A stretch of DNA of 64,000 nucleotides from Flammula alnicola. Lineage: Eukaryota; Basidiomycota; Agaricomycetes; Agaricales; Strophariaceae. Below the pieces are notes generated by a model that had not been told where the DNA came from, ran no database searches, and saw nothing but the letters and a program-made list of their open reading frames with translations. Below, piece by piece: positions 11,765 to 23,279 of this stretch (the stretch's first letter is position 1; each line of letters begins with the position of its first letter). The translations under genes and the position numbers were made by a program. Location: the NCBI GenBank assembly GCA_015499995.1, contig JADNRV010000001.1, positions 1 through 64,000 on the forward strand. The letters are read 5' to 3'.

Positions 11765-14700
11765 ATGATACTCATGGATATCGAAAAGCAGCAGGCTCCG
11801 TCCAAGGAGGTCGACAACTCGCCGCACGAGCGCCGGAAATGTCCTGGACAGAGGCCCAAGCCTGCCAGACGCCTTCTGCATAAAACCATCACGCGATGCG
11901 CTACTCTCCTTGTATTCTGGTATCTCATCAAGACCTTCACAGACAGAATCCCTCTCGATGCCAGAGTTCGTACATGGAACTTTTCTCCATTCCAAAGCCA
12001 TCCGTTCCCGTACCCCCACCGTCGATTATCTCTTCACGAACGCGAACAACTCTTTCTGTGAGTCATTTATCTATTGTGCTGCGGAGTATCTTGGCTGAAC
12101 CGAATGCGCAGTTCTGTCCCTAGTACGGAAAGCGCCCTTGAAGCATCGCGCGCATATGCCACCCATCCTCATCTTGCTGGGAGTTCCGAGGACTCTTTAG
12201 ATGCCAAAGCCATTCTTCACCTCTTCCAAGACGAGTTTGGTATCCCGAAGACAACTCATCTGCCCGTATTCAACGCAGGAACACCACAATCCCGAAATGC
12301 AACTTTGCTATTAACGACCTCAGACGCGTCTAGTCATCCCACTGCATGGATTGACACGTACTATCCGGTCATGAACACGGGACTGGAACAAAGCTTGCAG
12401 ATCTTGAATGCCGACGGATCGCCTCTGTGGACTGCCGACCTTGTAGAGGATGGCGATCCTCGGGACGAAGATGCACACAAATATAGGGACGCCGTACCCA
12501 CCTGGCATGGTCTAAGCTGTGACGGCGATGTAACTGGTCAACTTATCTACGCGAATTATGGCTTCAAAGAGGTACGCGCTCAAGCCACATATAAACACGG
12601 ACCGGAAATGGACTCATGGTCCTATTTCAGGATTACGACGAGCTGGTTGCCCAAGGCACAAATTTCACAGGCAAAATCGTTCTTACCCGCTATGGGGATA
12701 ACGCGAGAGGGCTCAAGGTTTTTTAATGAAACCACGACATCTGCAGTAACGAGAGCTGAACTTTCACAGATTAAAGGTGCTCAGGAACTCGGCGCTGCCG
12801 GCGTACTTATCTATAGCGACCCACGCGACGATGGATATGTAACTGTGAAGAACGGATTTGCTCCATACCCTGCTGGCCCCGCTCGAAACCCAACCTCTGT
12901 TCAGCGCGGAAGCGTCCAATACGTCTCTTCGTATCCTGGTGATCCCACTACCCCAGGATATCCCGCATATGAAGACGCAGAACGCACAGAAGGATCGAAT
13001 ATACCCACGATACCCAGTTTGCCCATCTCGTGGCAGAATGGACAGAGATTACTTGAGGAAATCGGTGACCTGTATATTCAGACTGAAGATGGAAAGAAAC
13101 GTCTTAGCGGACAGGCGAGCGAGAACAGTATCAGGCTCGTAAATCATGGTAAGATATTCATTTTTGGTCGCTCCTCAGCACTAACAACATTGTCAGTCGA
13201 TACCAAAGTGACTCCGATCTGGAACACCATGGTTTCTATTCCTGGCCACATTAAGAACGAGGTGGTAATAATCGGCGGCCATCGTGATGGTCAGTCCTTC
13301 GTCCACTCTTTCTAATGCACGCATTTTTATAAAGTTGAAATATAGCTTGGGTTATGGGCGCCGCTGATCCAACGAGCGGGACGGTCTCTCTCCATGAAAT
13401 CATCCGCGGCTACGGTGCATTGTTGAGGAAGGGATGGAAGCCTCTCCGAACAAGTAAGTATGTTCTACATGCCGTTATTTTGCTTTCTCACATATCCTTG
13501 CAGTTGTCATTGCGAGCTGGGATGCCGAAGAGGTGTGTATTTGTCCTGCGATAGTTCTAGAAAATCAATGACTCATCAAAATCTACACAGTATGGTCTCA
13601 TCGGCAGTACAGAGTGGGCCGAGGATTTCGCGTCTTGGATTTCGGAACATGTTGTTGCCTATCTCAACGTAGATGTCTCCGTTGCTGGCTCTCGCCTCTT
13701 TGTTGCTGCATCGCCCTCTCTTGCACACCTTATGAAGCAGACAGCCCTTGATATCCCCCACCCGATTGATGAAGATCGGACTCTCTGGAATGCAATTGGA
13801 GATGATGGCCCGTACAAGGATTTCCTTCAGGGATTCAATGATACCATAGACTCGGATTTCTTGGAATTATATAACCAGAAAGAACGCAAACTCCAGGCGT
13901 CCAAGACAAAGGTCTACCCTCTCGGAAGTGGTAGTGACTTCACTGTCTTTTTGCAACGATTGGGGGTCGCCTGCTTGCATCAAGGATTCGATAGCACGGC
14001 AACGGATGCACCTTATCACTACCATTCCATATACGATACCCAATCGTGGCTGGAAAGATATGCCGATCCCGGTTTTAACCGCCATGTGCGTTCATCTCCG
14101 CATGTAGAATCATTATTTTGCTAATTCACACTCTAGGTCGCCATTGCGAAATATCTCGGTCTTCTGGGCTTGAGGATAACCGATTCTATCGTTCTTCCCA
14201 TTAATACAACTCAATATTCTTTGGAACTTGATGACTATCTCGATGAGTACGTGATAACAAGCCGAAGTTCCTTGTAACTGATTTTTTTTATCAGGGTCGA
14301 AAGCTTAGTCCCTTCCTTGGTAGAGAAGGCCAAGGAGGTTCAGTTCTCCGCGTTGCGTTTAGCTATTCAGAAACTCCAGCAGGCAAGTCTCAAACTTGAC
14401 GCCGAGAAATTTGAAGCCGAGGAGGACTTCAAGAAGCTCCTCAAGCGAGTCAGATTCCCAGGCCGTCTTGGAAAGCAGTTTCCGAGACGACAGACTGTTC
14501 TCCTACGTCGCGCAGCTGACTGGATCAAGGCAGTTTTCGGTGTGCCCCCTCCTACAGACGAAGAACTCCAACTACTGAGTCTACGCAGTGCCGACTCTTG
14601 GGAAGAGTACCTCGAATACGCCTCTGAAGTCGATGTGGAACTATTCGGGGATCTGGACGATGCTGCTAGCGAGCAGAACTGGAAGGGCCTCCCTTTCCCG

Positions 14701-15030
14701 ATTCGCAGGCTCATCAAGGCCGCCAAACGTGTAGCAAAAGCAAACCAGAAGTTGATTGCTTTCGAACGCGGATTTATCTCTGAGGAAGGCATCAAGGACA
14801 GAGAATGGTACAGACATCTTGGCGTGGCTCCTGGAAAATGGCTTGGTAAGTCATGTACCTATCATCACCTGCTTTGTTGACTAACGATTATGGAACTAGG
14901 TTATGGCGCGACGACATTCCCTGGACTCACGGAAGCCATCACAATTGAGAAGAATGTCACTCTGATCAGTCATGAAGCCAAGCGCTTGGAGAGCCTCCTC
15001 GACAACATGTCTATTGCACTCTTACCTTGA
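11765..15030 (+). CDS. M28 family metallopeptidase, glutamate carboxypeptidase II-like, type II membrane protein
   Basis: Eleven exons (11765-12057, 12112-12571, 12631-12717, 12770-13148, 13197-13289, 13346-13453, 13504-13532, 13591-14085, 14137-14246, 14295-14845, 14900-15030) sum to 911 codons. A basic cytosolic tail is followed by one membrane anchor (RCATLLVFWYLIKTF), then a protease-associated domain (GKIVLTRYGDNARGLK, AAGVLIYSDP). The M28 zinc site follows: GGHRDAWVMGAADPTSG (His, Asp), SWDAEE (catalytic/metal Glu pair) and YHYHSIYDT (His). A helical dimerisation domain resembling transferrin-receptor/PSMA proteins ends the chain. Metal ligands appear intact, so an active vacuolar or Golgi carboxypeptidase is expected. 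The second ATG at 11774 is an equally plausible start. Confidence 0.93.
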
Positions 15031-15177
15031 TAAAGGAGTGACTCGTGGATTCTATTTTTGTAATGTAATTGTAATACCAAAATTTGCAGCCCAAACAGCT
15101 AGCGATAGAAACCCTGTTGCGTAATAAACGTCTAAATGTGACTCTAAATCTCTTGTTTCCAACCCATGAGCAGAAAT

Positions 15178-16833
15178 TCAAGTCATAGTTGGACCATTTT
15201 CTCCGGAGCAAATTCTGTGTCTGACGGTACCCGTTTCTTGTGCGTCCATACGCGGCGTGTTCGTAAACTGAATACTTGATGCAAAACGAAGCAAATCTTC
15301 CGTCGAAGGGACATCGTTTACCTGTGTGTCTTCTGATGTGAGGAAGCTCAGTGAAGCGTTAGGCGCCTTTAAACCACCAGCCTTGAATAACATAACAGAT
15401 GGAAATGATGCTTGAACCTCACCGGCAAGGTTGATGAAATGGTCTGTATCCTGTCATTTCCTGGATTTGTTGCTACCTGGTCCCACTGCCAGGTGCTCAG
15501 GGATGTTCTACCGAAGTCGTGGGACTGCATTCGTTGGCGGAGCTTTGTGCGTGAATTTAGAGTGCGTAACATGCCGAAAGTGTAGAATTTTCCTGTCAGT
15601 AAGACGAAGAAGAGGACGAGATGGTCATCCATTCGCTAGCAGTGTACATCGTCAGGGATTGATCCAATTCAAAAGAACGACACTCATACTGGTCTGGCAT
15701 GGTAAAGCCCCACAGCGATCACCATACAGAAAGATGGAAGAATCGCAGATTCCCAGGTCATGTGGATGACCTTGACGACAGTCTTGTCTATCTCCTTGAA
15801 GCCAGTTCTGGAGTGCCAAAGTGAGATCATCACTGTTTAACCTCAACTCAGGACGAGACAAAATATTCCAGAGAAATTCGCACATATCGTCGTTACAGTG
15901 ACTTCCAGCACTAATTTGCCGCTGGATTAACACATTTCTTTCACCTTGACAAGTAGGCGCAAACTCGCCTAATGACCCAAAAATCCAGAAAGAAAAGGCA
16001 ACTATGGTCTGGAACAAAAGCTGTTGAACGACAATTAGGAGTGGGGCTTGATTTAGCACGTACTGAAGGAAGGAGAAAATGGCTCGCTGTCAGCGTCTTC
16101 CAAAGCATCCCATCAGATTAAACTATTTCGAGATGACTGTTGATTGGATTTACATCATCTGTCCCTTCCAAAGAACGAAATGCTACGCCCATGGCTATCG
16201 CCTATGAAAAGGTCGACTTAAGAAATCCAAAAATATAACGCCACATACCAGATATAGATTAGCCGCCATGATAACCATTGATAGAACGGAGAGTGGCGCT
16301 AGAACCCAGATATTCCTATCCATCATCTTCGGAAGCTTTTCAACTATCGGCGCCAATATGTGTGTGGCGCACCGACCTTCCAGCATCTCCTTATGTAAAA
16401 CCCTTCGCATAACCAGCATATACAGCCGTTGAGAAAGAGATCTGACCACTCGATTCGACTGGTCGACTATCGAGAAAGGAATATTCGACATTAATGCCAG
16501 ATCATTAAATAAGCCTCAATGCTGTAGACGCACCCATTTTTGATGATGTATAAGTGTCCTCCAAACTTTGTAGTCTTCCAAGATGGTCTGCAAGCTAAAT
16601 CGCGGCATTAAAAATGAAATTCAAAACGAAATACAGCTCGCCACTACTCACATGGATAAGATGATCACCGCAACCACGAAGAGCCGCTTTCGCCACGAGT
16701 CGTCGCGATAATCCATCAAGTATTTGAAGGCCTGGTTTACGATTGTACCTAGAAGGAAGGATTGCAGTAGTCCATCCAGTAAGATGGCCCCCGGTAGATC
16801 TTCAGCCGGTTTTCCAGGAATTGTGGAATTCAT
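15178..16833 (-). CDS. DUF6534-type multispan membrane protein
   Basis: Minus-strand exons rebuild the characteristic order of this basidiomycete family. The N-terminal helix is GAILLDGLLQSFLLGTIVNQ. Next come LQTILEDYKVWRTLIHHQKW, SDLFLNGCICWLCEGFYIRR, LAPLSVLSMVIMAANLYL, GFKEIDKTVVKVIHMTW, a helix ILPSFCMVIAVGLYHARP, and LVLFFVLLTGKFYTFGMLRT, which leads into NSRTKLRQRM. Several segments lie in frames without their own ATG, so simple ORF finding misses them. Exon joins between about 15840 and 16070 could not be resolved cleanly: I see a TM-like stretch but no phase-consistent splice, so a small indel or a diverged exon is possible. About seven helices are expected. Function is unknown in the family; sensing or receptor roles are only speculation. 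Confidence 0.75.
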
Positions 16834-17189
16834 CGCGATAGAATGAAATGGAAGTCAGGTGTCCGAGAGGACTCTGCATCCAGTCAAAGAGGTCATTTAA
16901 GCCAACCACAGCCACTCTGGTGGCTGACCAGGGCAGTCTGTCGACTGTGAACAGCTTGCACGCACTAGTCCATTAGGATGCTGTTAAAAATAGATCCTGA
17001 ACAAGAGTGGAAACCAAAGATGTATGACACATATTCATGGATTGCATGAAAACCAAGAAGCAAAAAGCGGTCGGTATGCAAGGTTTCATGGAGAAAACGT
17101 AGTAATTATGTATGGCACAAAAAACAACAACGGGCATTAAGGTATAACAATAATGGCTAGACGTACATACATCTCATCAAACCCTCTAA
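16834..17189. other. Intergenic, nothing recognised
   Basis: 356 nt between the DUF6534 start and the stop of the next minus-strand gene. No coding signal. Confidence 0.4.
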
Positions 17190-19592
17190 TCAAACATCAG
17201 CACGAGCCTCATTCCAAGCGATAGAATGATCGTTCACACAATGCGCTTCTAATTGCTCGTCCGTAGCGCCAACAAAGGGGACAGGCGGCTCATCGGTAAA
17301 CCCATGCTCGAATCGATACCTATCATTAACACGGGGTGAGTCTCATGATAGCAAAAGAAGAAACGAGAATAACTGACTTGCAGAAGTAACAGGTCACCTC
17401 ACCCCTACGATCCTCGCCGTAGATCTGTTCAAGAATGTCTTCCACTAGTCGTAGTCCATCAGGTCCGACCTCAATCACTTCATCTTCTTCGTGCTCTTCT
17501 TGCTCTCCCTCTTGGCTACCAGGGACGCCTGAGTCCACCTGCATTTCTACTTGAACCTGGGAGGCTGCTTCGGCTGGTGGGGGTTTGACGTCAGCAGGAG
17601 AAGGAGACAGTGAGGGAAATGTGGACGAAGGGCCCGGCGTATTCTGTCCCGAAGCAGGCTCTTCCAGACGAGGTTTCTTGTTTGATTCTTCTGTCCATTC
17701 ACCCAGCCCATCAGATAATGATACACTTTCGCGTTTCAATGGCGTAGGTCGAGGGTGTGGAGCTGGAGAGGCACTACTACTACTTGATGCATCGTTACCA
17801 GAACGATATGGAACGGGCGTCGGCGTTTTAGGTGTTTCGCCCTCTTGCACTGTATGAGTCGGATGTGGGGCATAAGGGAATCCAGATGGAGTTGGTGAAG
17901 GAACGACCTTACTTGGTACTTGCATCGTACTGCGAGGGTTTAAGTAAGTATCATTTGGAGAGACAGTGGTTGGGATGACAATGGCGGGCTGGGCAGGGTA
18001 TTCTGCAGTTGTTGGAGGAGTTGGGAGGACGGACCGAGATGGATAATTCTTAGTTGACGATGAGAAGGGTGGTGGAGCAAAGACACTGGAAGCGCTCAGA
18101 GGCGTTGGCGGTAGTTCCACATTGGCATGTTGGTTCAACGGTGGAGTGTGCCTTTTAGCAGGTAATGGCGCGGATCCCGTACGTGTTGCAGGACTGGTTG
18201 AAGACTGAGAAGAGCCGCGCAGAGGAATCGGCTGGAACGTTTGCGTGGTAGAGTTTGAGGAGCGCCTTTCATTTCGGACGTTGTTGGCCATCTCGACAAG
18301 AGGATCTTGGTAAGGCCGAGGATATTGTTGCATGGACGACCCTGCTTGACGCTATGAAACGATGAAAATAAGTTCACTTAAGACAGTACTATAAAACACT
18401 TACCTGATGATGCAGAGTCCCCGTCGGTGTCGTTGCCAACCGAGGAAGAATCTATTATGCCGCTGTGAGCCTAAGTAAACAGAATAGAAAATGTAAGCCA
18501 ATCACTTGTTGATATTGTGGATGTCGCGGTTGTGGTTGTGCAGAAGGCCCTGAGGCTGGAGAATTTGTTAGGGAACTTGTTGCTTGCATTTGAAGAAGCA
18601 TTTACCAATGAGACTCCCTGACGACCTTCGGGAATCGGGATGCGCTGAGGAGCCTGGCTGCTGTCTGTGCTGATTAACAGCTTGCTGCGTCTGCATCAGC
18701 TCATTTCTTCTTAAAGGCTGTGGACCGCCGAGCTGCTGGGTGATAGGCGAAACGGCGACTGGGGAGGAATCGAACATCTGCTGGCCTTGGATATATCTAA
18801 CCATCCCGGGCTGAGGTTGGGTTTGGGTTTGGATGTGAGGCACAGGCGGCGGTGCTACACGTCGTGCGTTCGGAGCGGACTGCAATTGTTGCTGTTGGAC
18901 ATGATAGGCGTTTTGGTCCTGTTGTTGTTGGTGGTGGTGGTGGTGATTTGGCTTTTGCGTCGTTCGAAGGATCTCCCTGAGCTGGACGATTTCATGGAAT
19001 GCGCGGTTATACGTCTCCGAGAGACCTAGATATTCCTTGTATAGTTGCATGTACTTCTGATCCTGTACAGCAGTTTGTGCGCCCTCCGCTACGGTATTGA
19101 TCTTCATCAACTGGTCGAGCTGTGCCCTTAACTTTCGATTTTCCGACTCCAAGTCGGTTATCCGTTTGACTTTCTCCCCGTCCGGCGTCTTCAACCACTT
19201 CAAATTCTCATTCTGTGTCTTGACCACCTCCAAGAGACGCTTGTTGTCTTCATAAAGCTTGACGTTTTCGCTCTGCCATGTCTTATTTCGAAGTTCTAGC
19301 TCCTGGAGCCTGGCTGGCATGCCAGGATAATACCCAAGTTCCTGGAGACACCCATTTGCAGTACCGGCTAGAATCTCGACGATCCTTTGCCGCATATCTC
19401 CAGGAGTCAGAGGTTGAGCAGGCACAGGATGTTCGATACTCCGTCTAAAAGAGAAAAAAATCAATCAACGTTAGAAATTTAGATTGGAGTCGAATTCTGC
19501 CTGCCAACTCAGACCGAAAGAGGTGCTCACTTTCTTTTCTCGCCTTGTTGAGGGGGATTGGCAGCCGAAGACGCGGAAGAGGAGGATTCCAT
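17190..19592 (-). CDS. Coiled-coil protein with C-terminal Cys/His zinc-type motif
   Basis: Exons: 19531-19592, 18606-19444, about 18506-18555, a short one near 18410-18460, 17390-18350 (approximate) and 17190-17330 (approximate). The start MESSSSASSAANPPQQGEKR follows a non-ATG open leader. A conserved block LTPGDMRQRIVEILAGTANG is followed by a leucine-heptad coiled coil (ENVKLYEDNKRLLEVV to DQLMKINTV, about 100 residues). His5/Gln-rich and long Pro/Ser/Thr-rich segments come next, then acidic EEHEEDEVIEVGPDGLRLVE. The C-terminus pairs CYFC with HCVNDH about 28 residues later, a C2HC-like metal site split by the last intron. No enzyme signature is present. A nuclear or scaffold role is only inferred from composition. 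Confidence 0.7.
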
Positions 19593-20213
19593 CGCATTGC
19601 ATGCGCGAAAAACGCGTCCGAGTCGTTGCTGCTTGGTTGGTGCCTTGCTTTGGTTCAAGTAACCGGACTTGCAGGGTCGCTCCGAGTCCAAGTAAGCCGG
19701 CCCGTCATCCCGAGTGCTGATTTCTATTTCGGCGTTTGCCGGCAACACAGGTCATTCTTTTTCAACCTCTCGTATTTTTCTGCGGGGCTTGTTGACGCCC
19801 GTGTAGAACTTCGTTGATCGTTGCCCTCGCTTTCCTCCGCTAGGACCCAGGCTAGGACTTATCTTTTCACTACACTCCAGGACTGCGAAATCTGCCAGCG
19901 ATCAGAGCTGAATCATCCTCGAGGGTAGTAGGTGTGCAAATGCTAGTGATACTGAGTCGTTCGTCCTCGTCTTCTATCTTTCCGCGGAGAAGTCGCTTAC
20001 TCTGGTACGCTCCTGTCAACCCGATTCCATGGTCCGTTTGTTTCTTTTGGTTTATTAATGGCTTTTTGGGTCCTACCCACTACATTCAAAGGGATCAATT
20101 TGTCGCTGGATATTCTGTCAAAACCATCGAATTCAAGCGAAGGAAAAATAAAGCTCCAGGCCAAATAAAGGCTCCATAGTACATCCCAGTTGTACCTTCA
20201 GTCATTCGAAAGT
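19593..20213. other. Intergenic, upstream of the coiled-coil gene
   Basis: 620 nt. It includes an open but ATG-less extension of the coiled-coil frame up to about 19748. No other gene is supported. Confidence 0.4.
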
Positions 20214-21314
20214 TCAAGCCATTACCATCCCTTGCATCCTCTCCATGCCACCAGTCAACATGTCACTCATGGCCTGCTTCTCGTGCGGCTCCCCAAACAT
20301 GACGTACTTTTGGTCATGCCACTCCTCTGCCTTAATCCTCCTTCCTTCAGTATCTTCCAAGTGAGTTGCGTTTTCCGGCCTCAGGAAGTATGCGATAGAG
20401 TATCTGTCCTCATCAGCGGCCACTGGTACGACGCGGTGCAAGCAGCTGTTGAACCTCTTCTCGCTGAGGAAGCGCAGCGAATCGCCGACATTGATAATGG
20501 CGTGTCCGTCACGAGGTTCAACGAATGCCCATTCAGTGGAACCAGGTTGTTGGAGCTGCAGTCCCCATTGCTCGGTGAAAAGCAAAGTGACGGATCCGAT
20601 GTCGGTGTGCTTGTTGTGACCCATGCCTTCGTCCACATCTTGCTTGGGGTAGTGGAGAAGGACAAGCGTTGTGTTGGAGGGCTTGTCATCGCGGTGGTGG
20701 GCTTCGAAGCGAGCCGATCCTTTCAAGTAAAGGGCGTCGGAGAGAGTCGTGAGCAGCGTCTTGTTGACAAAGTGGCTCAGCCCGATGAAACTCTCGAAGA
20801 GTTCAGAGCGCTCTTTAACCGACTCGGGAAGTAAGTCAGAGTGAGACATCATTTCGGCATAAGCCACCTGCACGAGAGTAAGTAAAATTCTGGACACAAC
20901 CGGGCGCAAGAATTGACTAACTTTCAAAGTTTCGTAGCAGTCACGAGATCCCTTCTTGAAGCCGGTGAATGTACCAGGTGGCTTATATCTGCGCAAAATA
21001 ATGAATACGAAGAACCAGGAAAATCTAACGGAAATTTGGTCCACGTACCCATGGGTGTGAGTGCGACGATCGTCCTTCATCTTTTCCTCCTGCGGGAGGG
21101 CGAAGTAAGATTCCATCATGCGCACCACATTGTCCCTGTCCGCAAGTATCTTGCGGATTTTTGGGCCTTGAAGGTCGAGGTAAAAGAAACCGTCTCTGAC
21201 AGAAAGTGCCAGAAGCTTGAGCTGCTCGGCATGATCTTTCTGCAAGAGACGACTGAAGTCGATAGTCTCAAGAGACGCAATGGTAGAGTTAGCAGGTGGG
21301 GTTTTGATGGGCAT
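20214..21314 (-). CDS. 2-oxoglutarate/Fe(II)-dependent oxygenase
   Basis: Three exons (21049-21314, 20922-20988, 20214-20867) make 328 residues. Both introns happen to be open in frame, so the unspliced 366-aa reading looks continuous, but their GT/AG ends and non-family sequence mark them as introns. The N-domain has SVRDGFFYLDLQGP; a helical middle follows. The core has HNKHTDIGSVTLLF (HxD iron ligands), the distal His in NSCLHRVVPV, and DRYSIAYFLRP with the 2OG-binding Arg region. It is in the same broad family as the oxygenase at 6.1 kb but is clearly diverged and lacks its presequence, so it is probably cytosolic. The substrate is unknown; fungal members act on amino acids, flavonoid-like compounds or secondary metabolites. 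Confidence 0.9.
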   Translation of the reverse strand: MPIKTPPANSTIASLETIDFSRLLQKDHAEQLKLLALSVRDGFFYLDLQGPKIRKILADRDNVVRMMESYFALPQEEKMKDDRRTHTHGYVDQISVRFSWFFVFIILRRYKPPGTFTGFKKGSRDCYETLKVSQFLRPVVSRILLTLVQVAYAEMMSHSDLLPESVKERSELFESFIGLSHFVNKTLLTTLSDALYLKGSARFEAHHRDDKPSNTTLVLLHYPKQDVDEGMGHNKHTDIGSVTLLFTEQWGLQLQQPGSTEWAFVEPRDGHAIINVGDSLRFLSEKRFNSCLHRVVPVAADEDRYSIAYFLRPENATHLEDTEGRRIKAEEWHDQKYVMFGEPHEKQAMSDMLTGGMERMQGMVMA

Positions 21315-22854
21315 TGCAGTGAGTTTTTGTCGTTATGATTGAACGGTGTGTTTCTGAGGAGAAATGCGATTAGGGTGCCTCTTTTTATACGGAAAAATCC
21401 CCCCTCCTTCCAAGGTGTAGGTCTTAGGTCTTAGGAGCTCGAGAGCTCGAGTTCCATTGTGCCTCACCTGACTTGCGATCAAAGGCTCCGTGTAGCCTCC
21501 CACAGGATGTCTACCACCTAACTACTTCAACGGACCAGGTTAAAACACCAAAAACCTCGCCGCCACACCCGCACGTGTGTCACAATACCCTTTCCATCGT
21601 CATCGTGCCAACGAATCGTCCCAAACGGAGCTGAAAGGTCCCTCAGTCCTTGTTCACCTCTTCCTAAGAAATTTATTTCGCGCTTCTCTTATCCGTTCAT
21701 CGGCCATTAACTTCGGGGAAGAGTTTTTTGTGTGTTACATTAGGAACTATTCATTGCCTCAATGATGCTTTCTTCGTAAAACCTTTATTTCATGGGAGCA
21801 GCCGAGAGGCCCCAATCTCAGCTTCGGACGCTAGTACATAATGCGATAGTTTTTATTCCGCCATGTCTTGATGCTGTGTGATCTGTGCTAATACATAAGC
21901 GCTGGTAGGCGCAGTGGCGTAAGGCTTGGTATTCTATGTTTGGTCGGTTATCACCGTTTATCACCGTTAGGCGCCAGCGATGCCTACAGCAACCGCAATT
22001 GTTCACCTCCAGGGCACTAGTGCATGAAGGGATATACTAGGGGAAAAACACCGTGATATTTCTTGAAGTGGCCACTTGTACTATAGAACAGGGAGACCAC
22101 GCACACATACACGTATCATGCAGTCATAAGATGTATATCTACTAAGTATAGCACTGTTAAAACAGGAGGAAACGCGGTACGGTAAGATCAGTCTCACGAT
22201 GAGACGGCCTTCTTTGATTTGAGATACTTGGGTAGCGGAACTTGAAGCGCATGTAAGTCATATGTACATCCACCTCCATATGGCATGTCTATAGAATGGC
22301 TGGAGACTTAACTGCTAAGTTCCCAGTGAGAAAACCGTTTCCAACTACAACGCGGAGCAAGCCAGTTCTGAGGCCTGATTTTAGAGCATCTGCATTGGTT
22401 TAGTTCACGAGTTGTGAATGTCGCCGATTCATACAACGCTCAGCACTCAAGCGCTCACCCAAGAACTTCGCCAATACCGCCGTTGAATCCTAAAGTTAAT
22501 CGGACAGCACGCTCCTCGTACGTACGCAATGACAGCATCATTTGGGCGATACACCCGTCGGATGAGTTGCTTCTACTCCGGACAGTGCGATTACCAAGCT
22601 TGTAAGCGCGCAAGCCGGCCCTGGGACTTCGTGACCTGGAGACGAAGCAGCAGAAAGTTCATATGATGATTCCAACCGCGGGTCCTTCATTGTAAAAATA
22701 ACTTCTCGAGACAAAATTAATGTCGTTGCATTTACTTACTTACAAAACGAACACCATTGCACAACCATGCTTGAGGCCATAAAACCTCATGCATCATGGA
22801 CCAATCAATGTCATTGACTCTGAGAATGATCCCATGATATATCGGCCCGGGAGG
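21315..22854. other. Intergenic, left flank of the retrotransposon
   Basis: 1.5 kb with no supported gene. Short local repeats occur: CTTAGGT/GAGCTCGA duplications near 21418-21452 and a tandem ATCACCGTT near 21950-21970. The first 100 nt hold the promoter of the oxygenase at 20.2-21.3 kb. Confidence 0.5.
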
Positions 22855-22859
22855 ATTTT
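22855..22859. repeat. Target-site duplication, left copy (ATTTT)
   Basis: The five bases before the 5' LTR are ATTTT and match the five after the 3' LTR at 31899-31903. Confidence 0.9.
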
Positions 22860-22870
22860 TGTGACGGATC

Positions 22871-22893
22871 GGCCGCGTGCAAGGCACGCGGCC
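22871..22893. repeat. Perfect GC-rich hairpin in the LTR U3 region
   Basis: GGCCGCGTGC, loop AAG, then the exact reverse complement GCACGCGGCC. It sits 11 nt from the LTR start and is present in both LTRs (second copy near 31650-31672). Confidence 0.9.
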
Positions 22894-22901
22894 ACTTACT
22901 G

Positions 22902-22917
22902 ATCTTATCTTATCTTT
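22902..22917 (-). promoter_or_regulatory. Tandem GATA-factor type sites in the LTR
   Basis: ATCTTATCTTATCTTT reads on the minus strand as overlapping GATAAG words. In fungi such sites bind GATA factors of nitrogen or iron regulation. The function here is inferred from the motif only. Confidence 0.35.
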
Positions 22918-23004
22918 CCCGGGCTGCTCTCGCATCCCTTTCGGTTACCCTTCCGCTTTCTCCCCCGTTATCCGTACGATTACATAACCAGTACTGCCGT
23001 AGAG

Positions 23005-23011
23005 TATATAA
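23005..23011 (+). promoter_or_regulatory. LTR TATA box
   Basis: TATATAA within the LTR about 115 nt before its end, a likely element promoter. The transcription start is expected some 30 nt downstream. Confidence 0.6.
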
Positions 23012-23279
23012 GGCCAGCCTCGACATCCTGTTGAGGTGGCCTGGAAATAACAGCTTTTTACCCTGTCTGTTTCTAAGGTCTCAGTGTGCCGAGACTCGTG
23101 CTTCTCACGCCTCGTCACATATTTTGACAGTTACAAGCTCTACTCTAAACACTCTACTCAACTCTTAACTCTACCCCCCCTCAACAACATTCTCTCGGAT
23201 CCCCCAGGCCTGATCAACCCGGACTTCCAGGTGTGTCGTAACCCTTTCATTCAAAAACTAAAAAGCTACCTCATCTAGC

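Larger units (their letters stand above)
22860..23119 (+). repeat. 5' LTR
   Basis: 260 bp, TG...CA ends, read as identical to the 3' LTR at 31639-31898. It carries a 10-bp-stem hairpin, reversed GATA motifs and a TATA box. Confidence 0.97.

Noticed and set aside
20190..20834. Plus-strand ORF over the second oxygenase
   Set aside because: Antisense to an exon with intact HxD iron-binding motif.
20868..21048. Continuous 366-aa reading of the second oxygenase
   Set aside because: Two in-frame introns with GT/AG ends interrupt family sequence; splicing gives the expected 328 aa.
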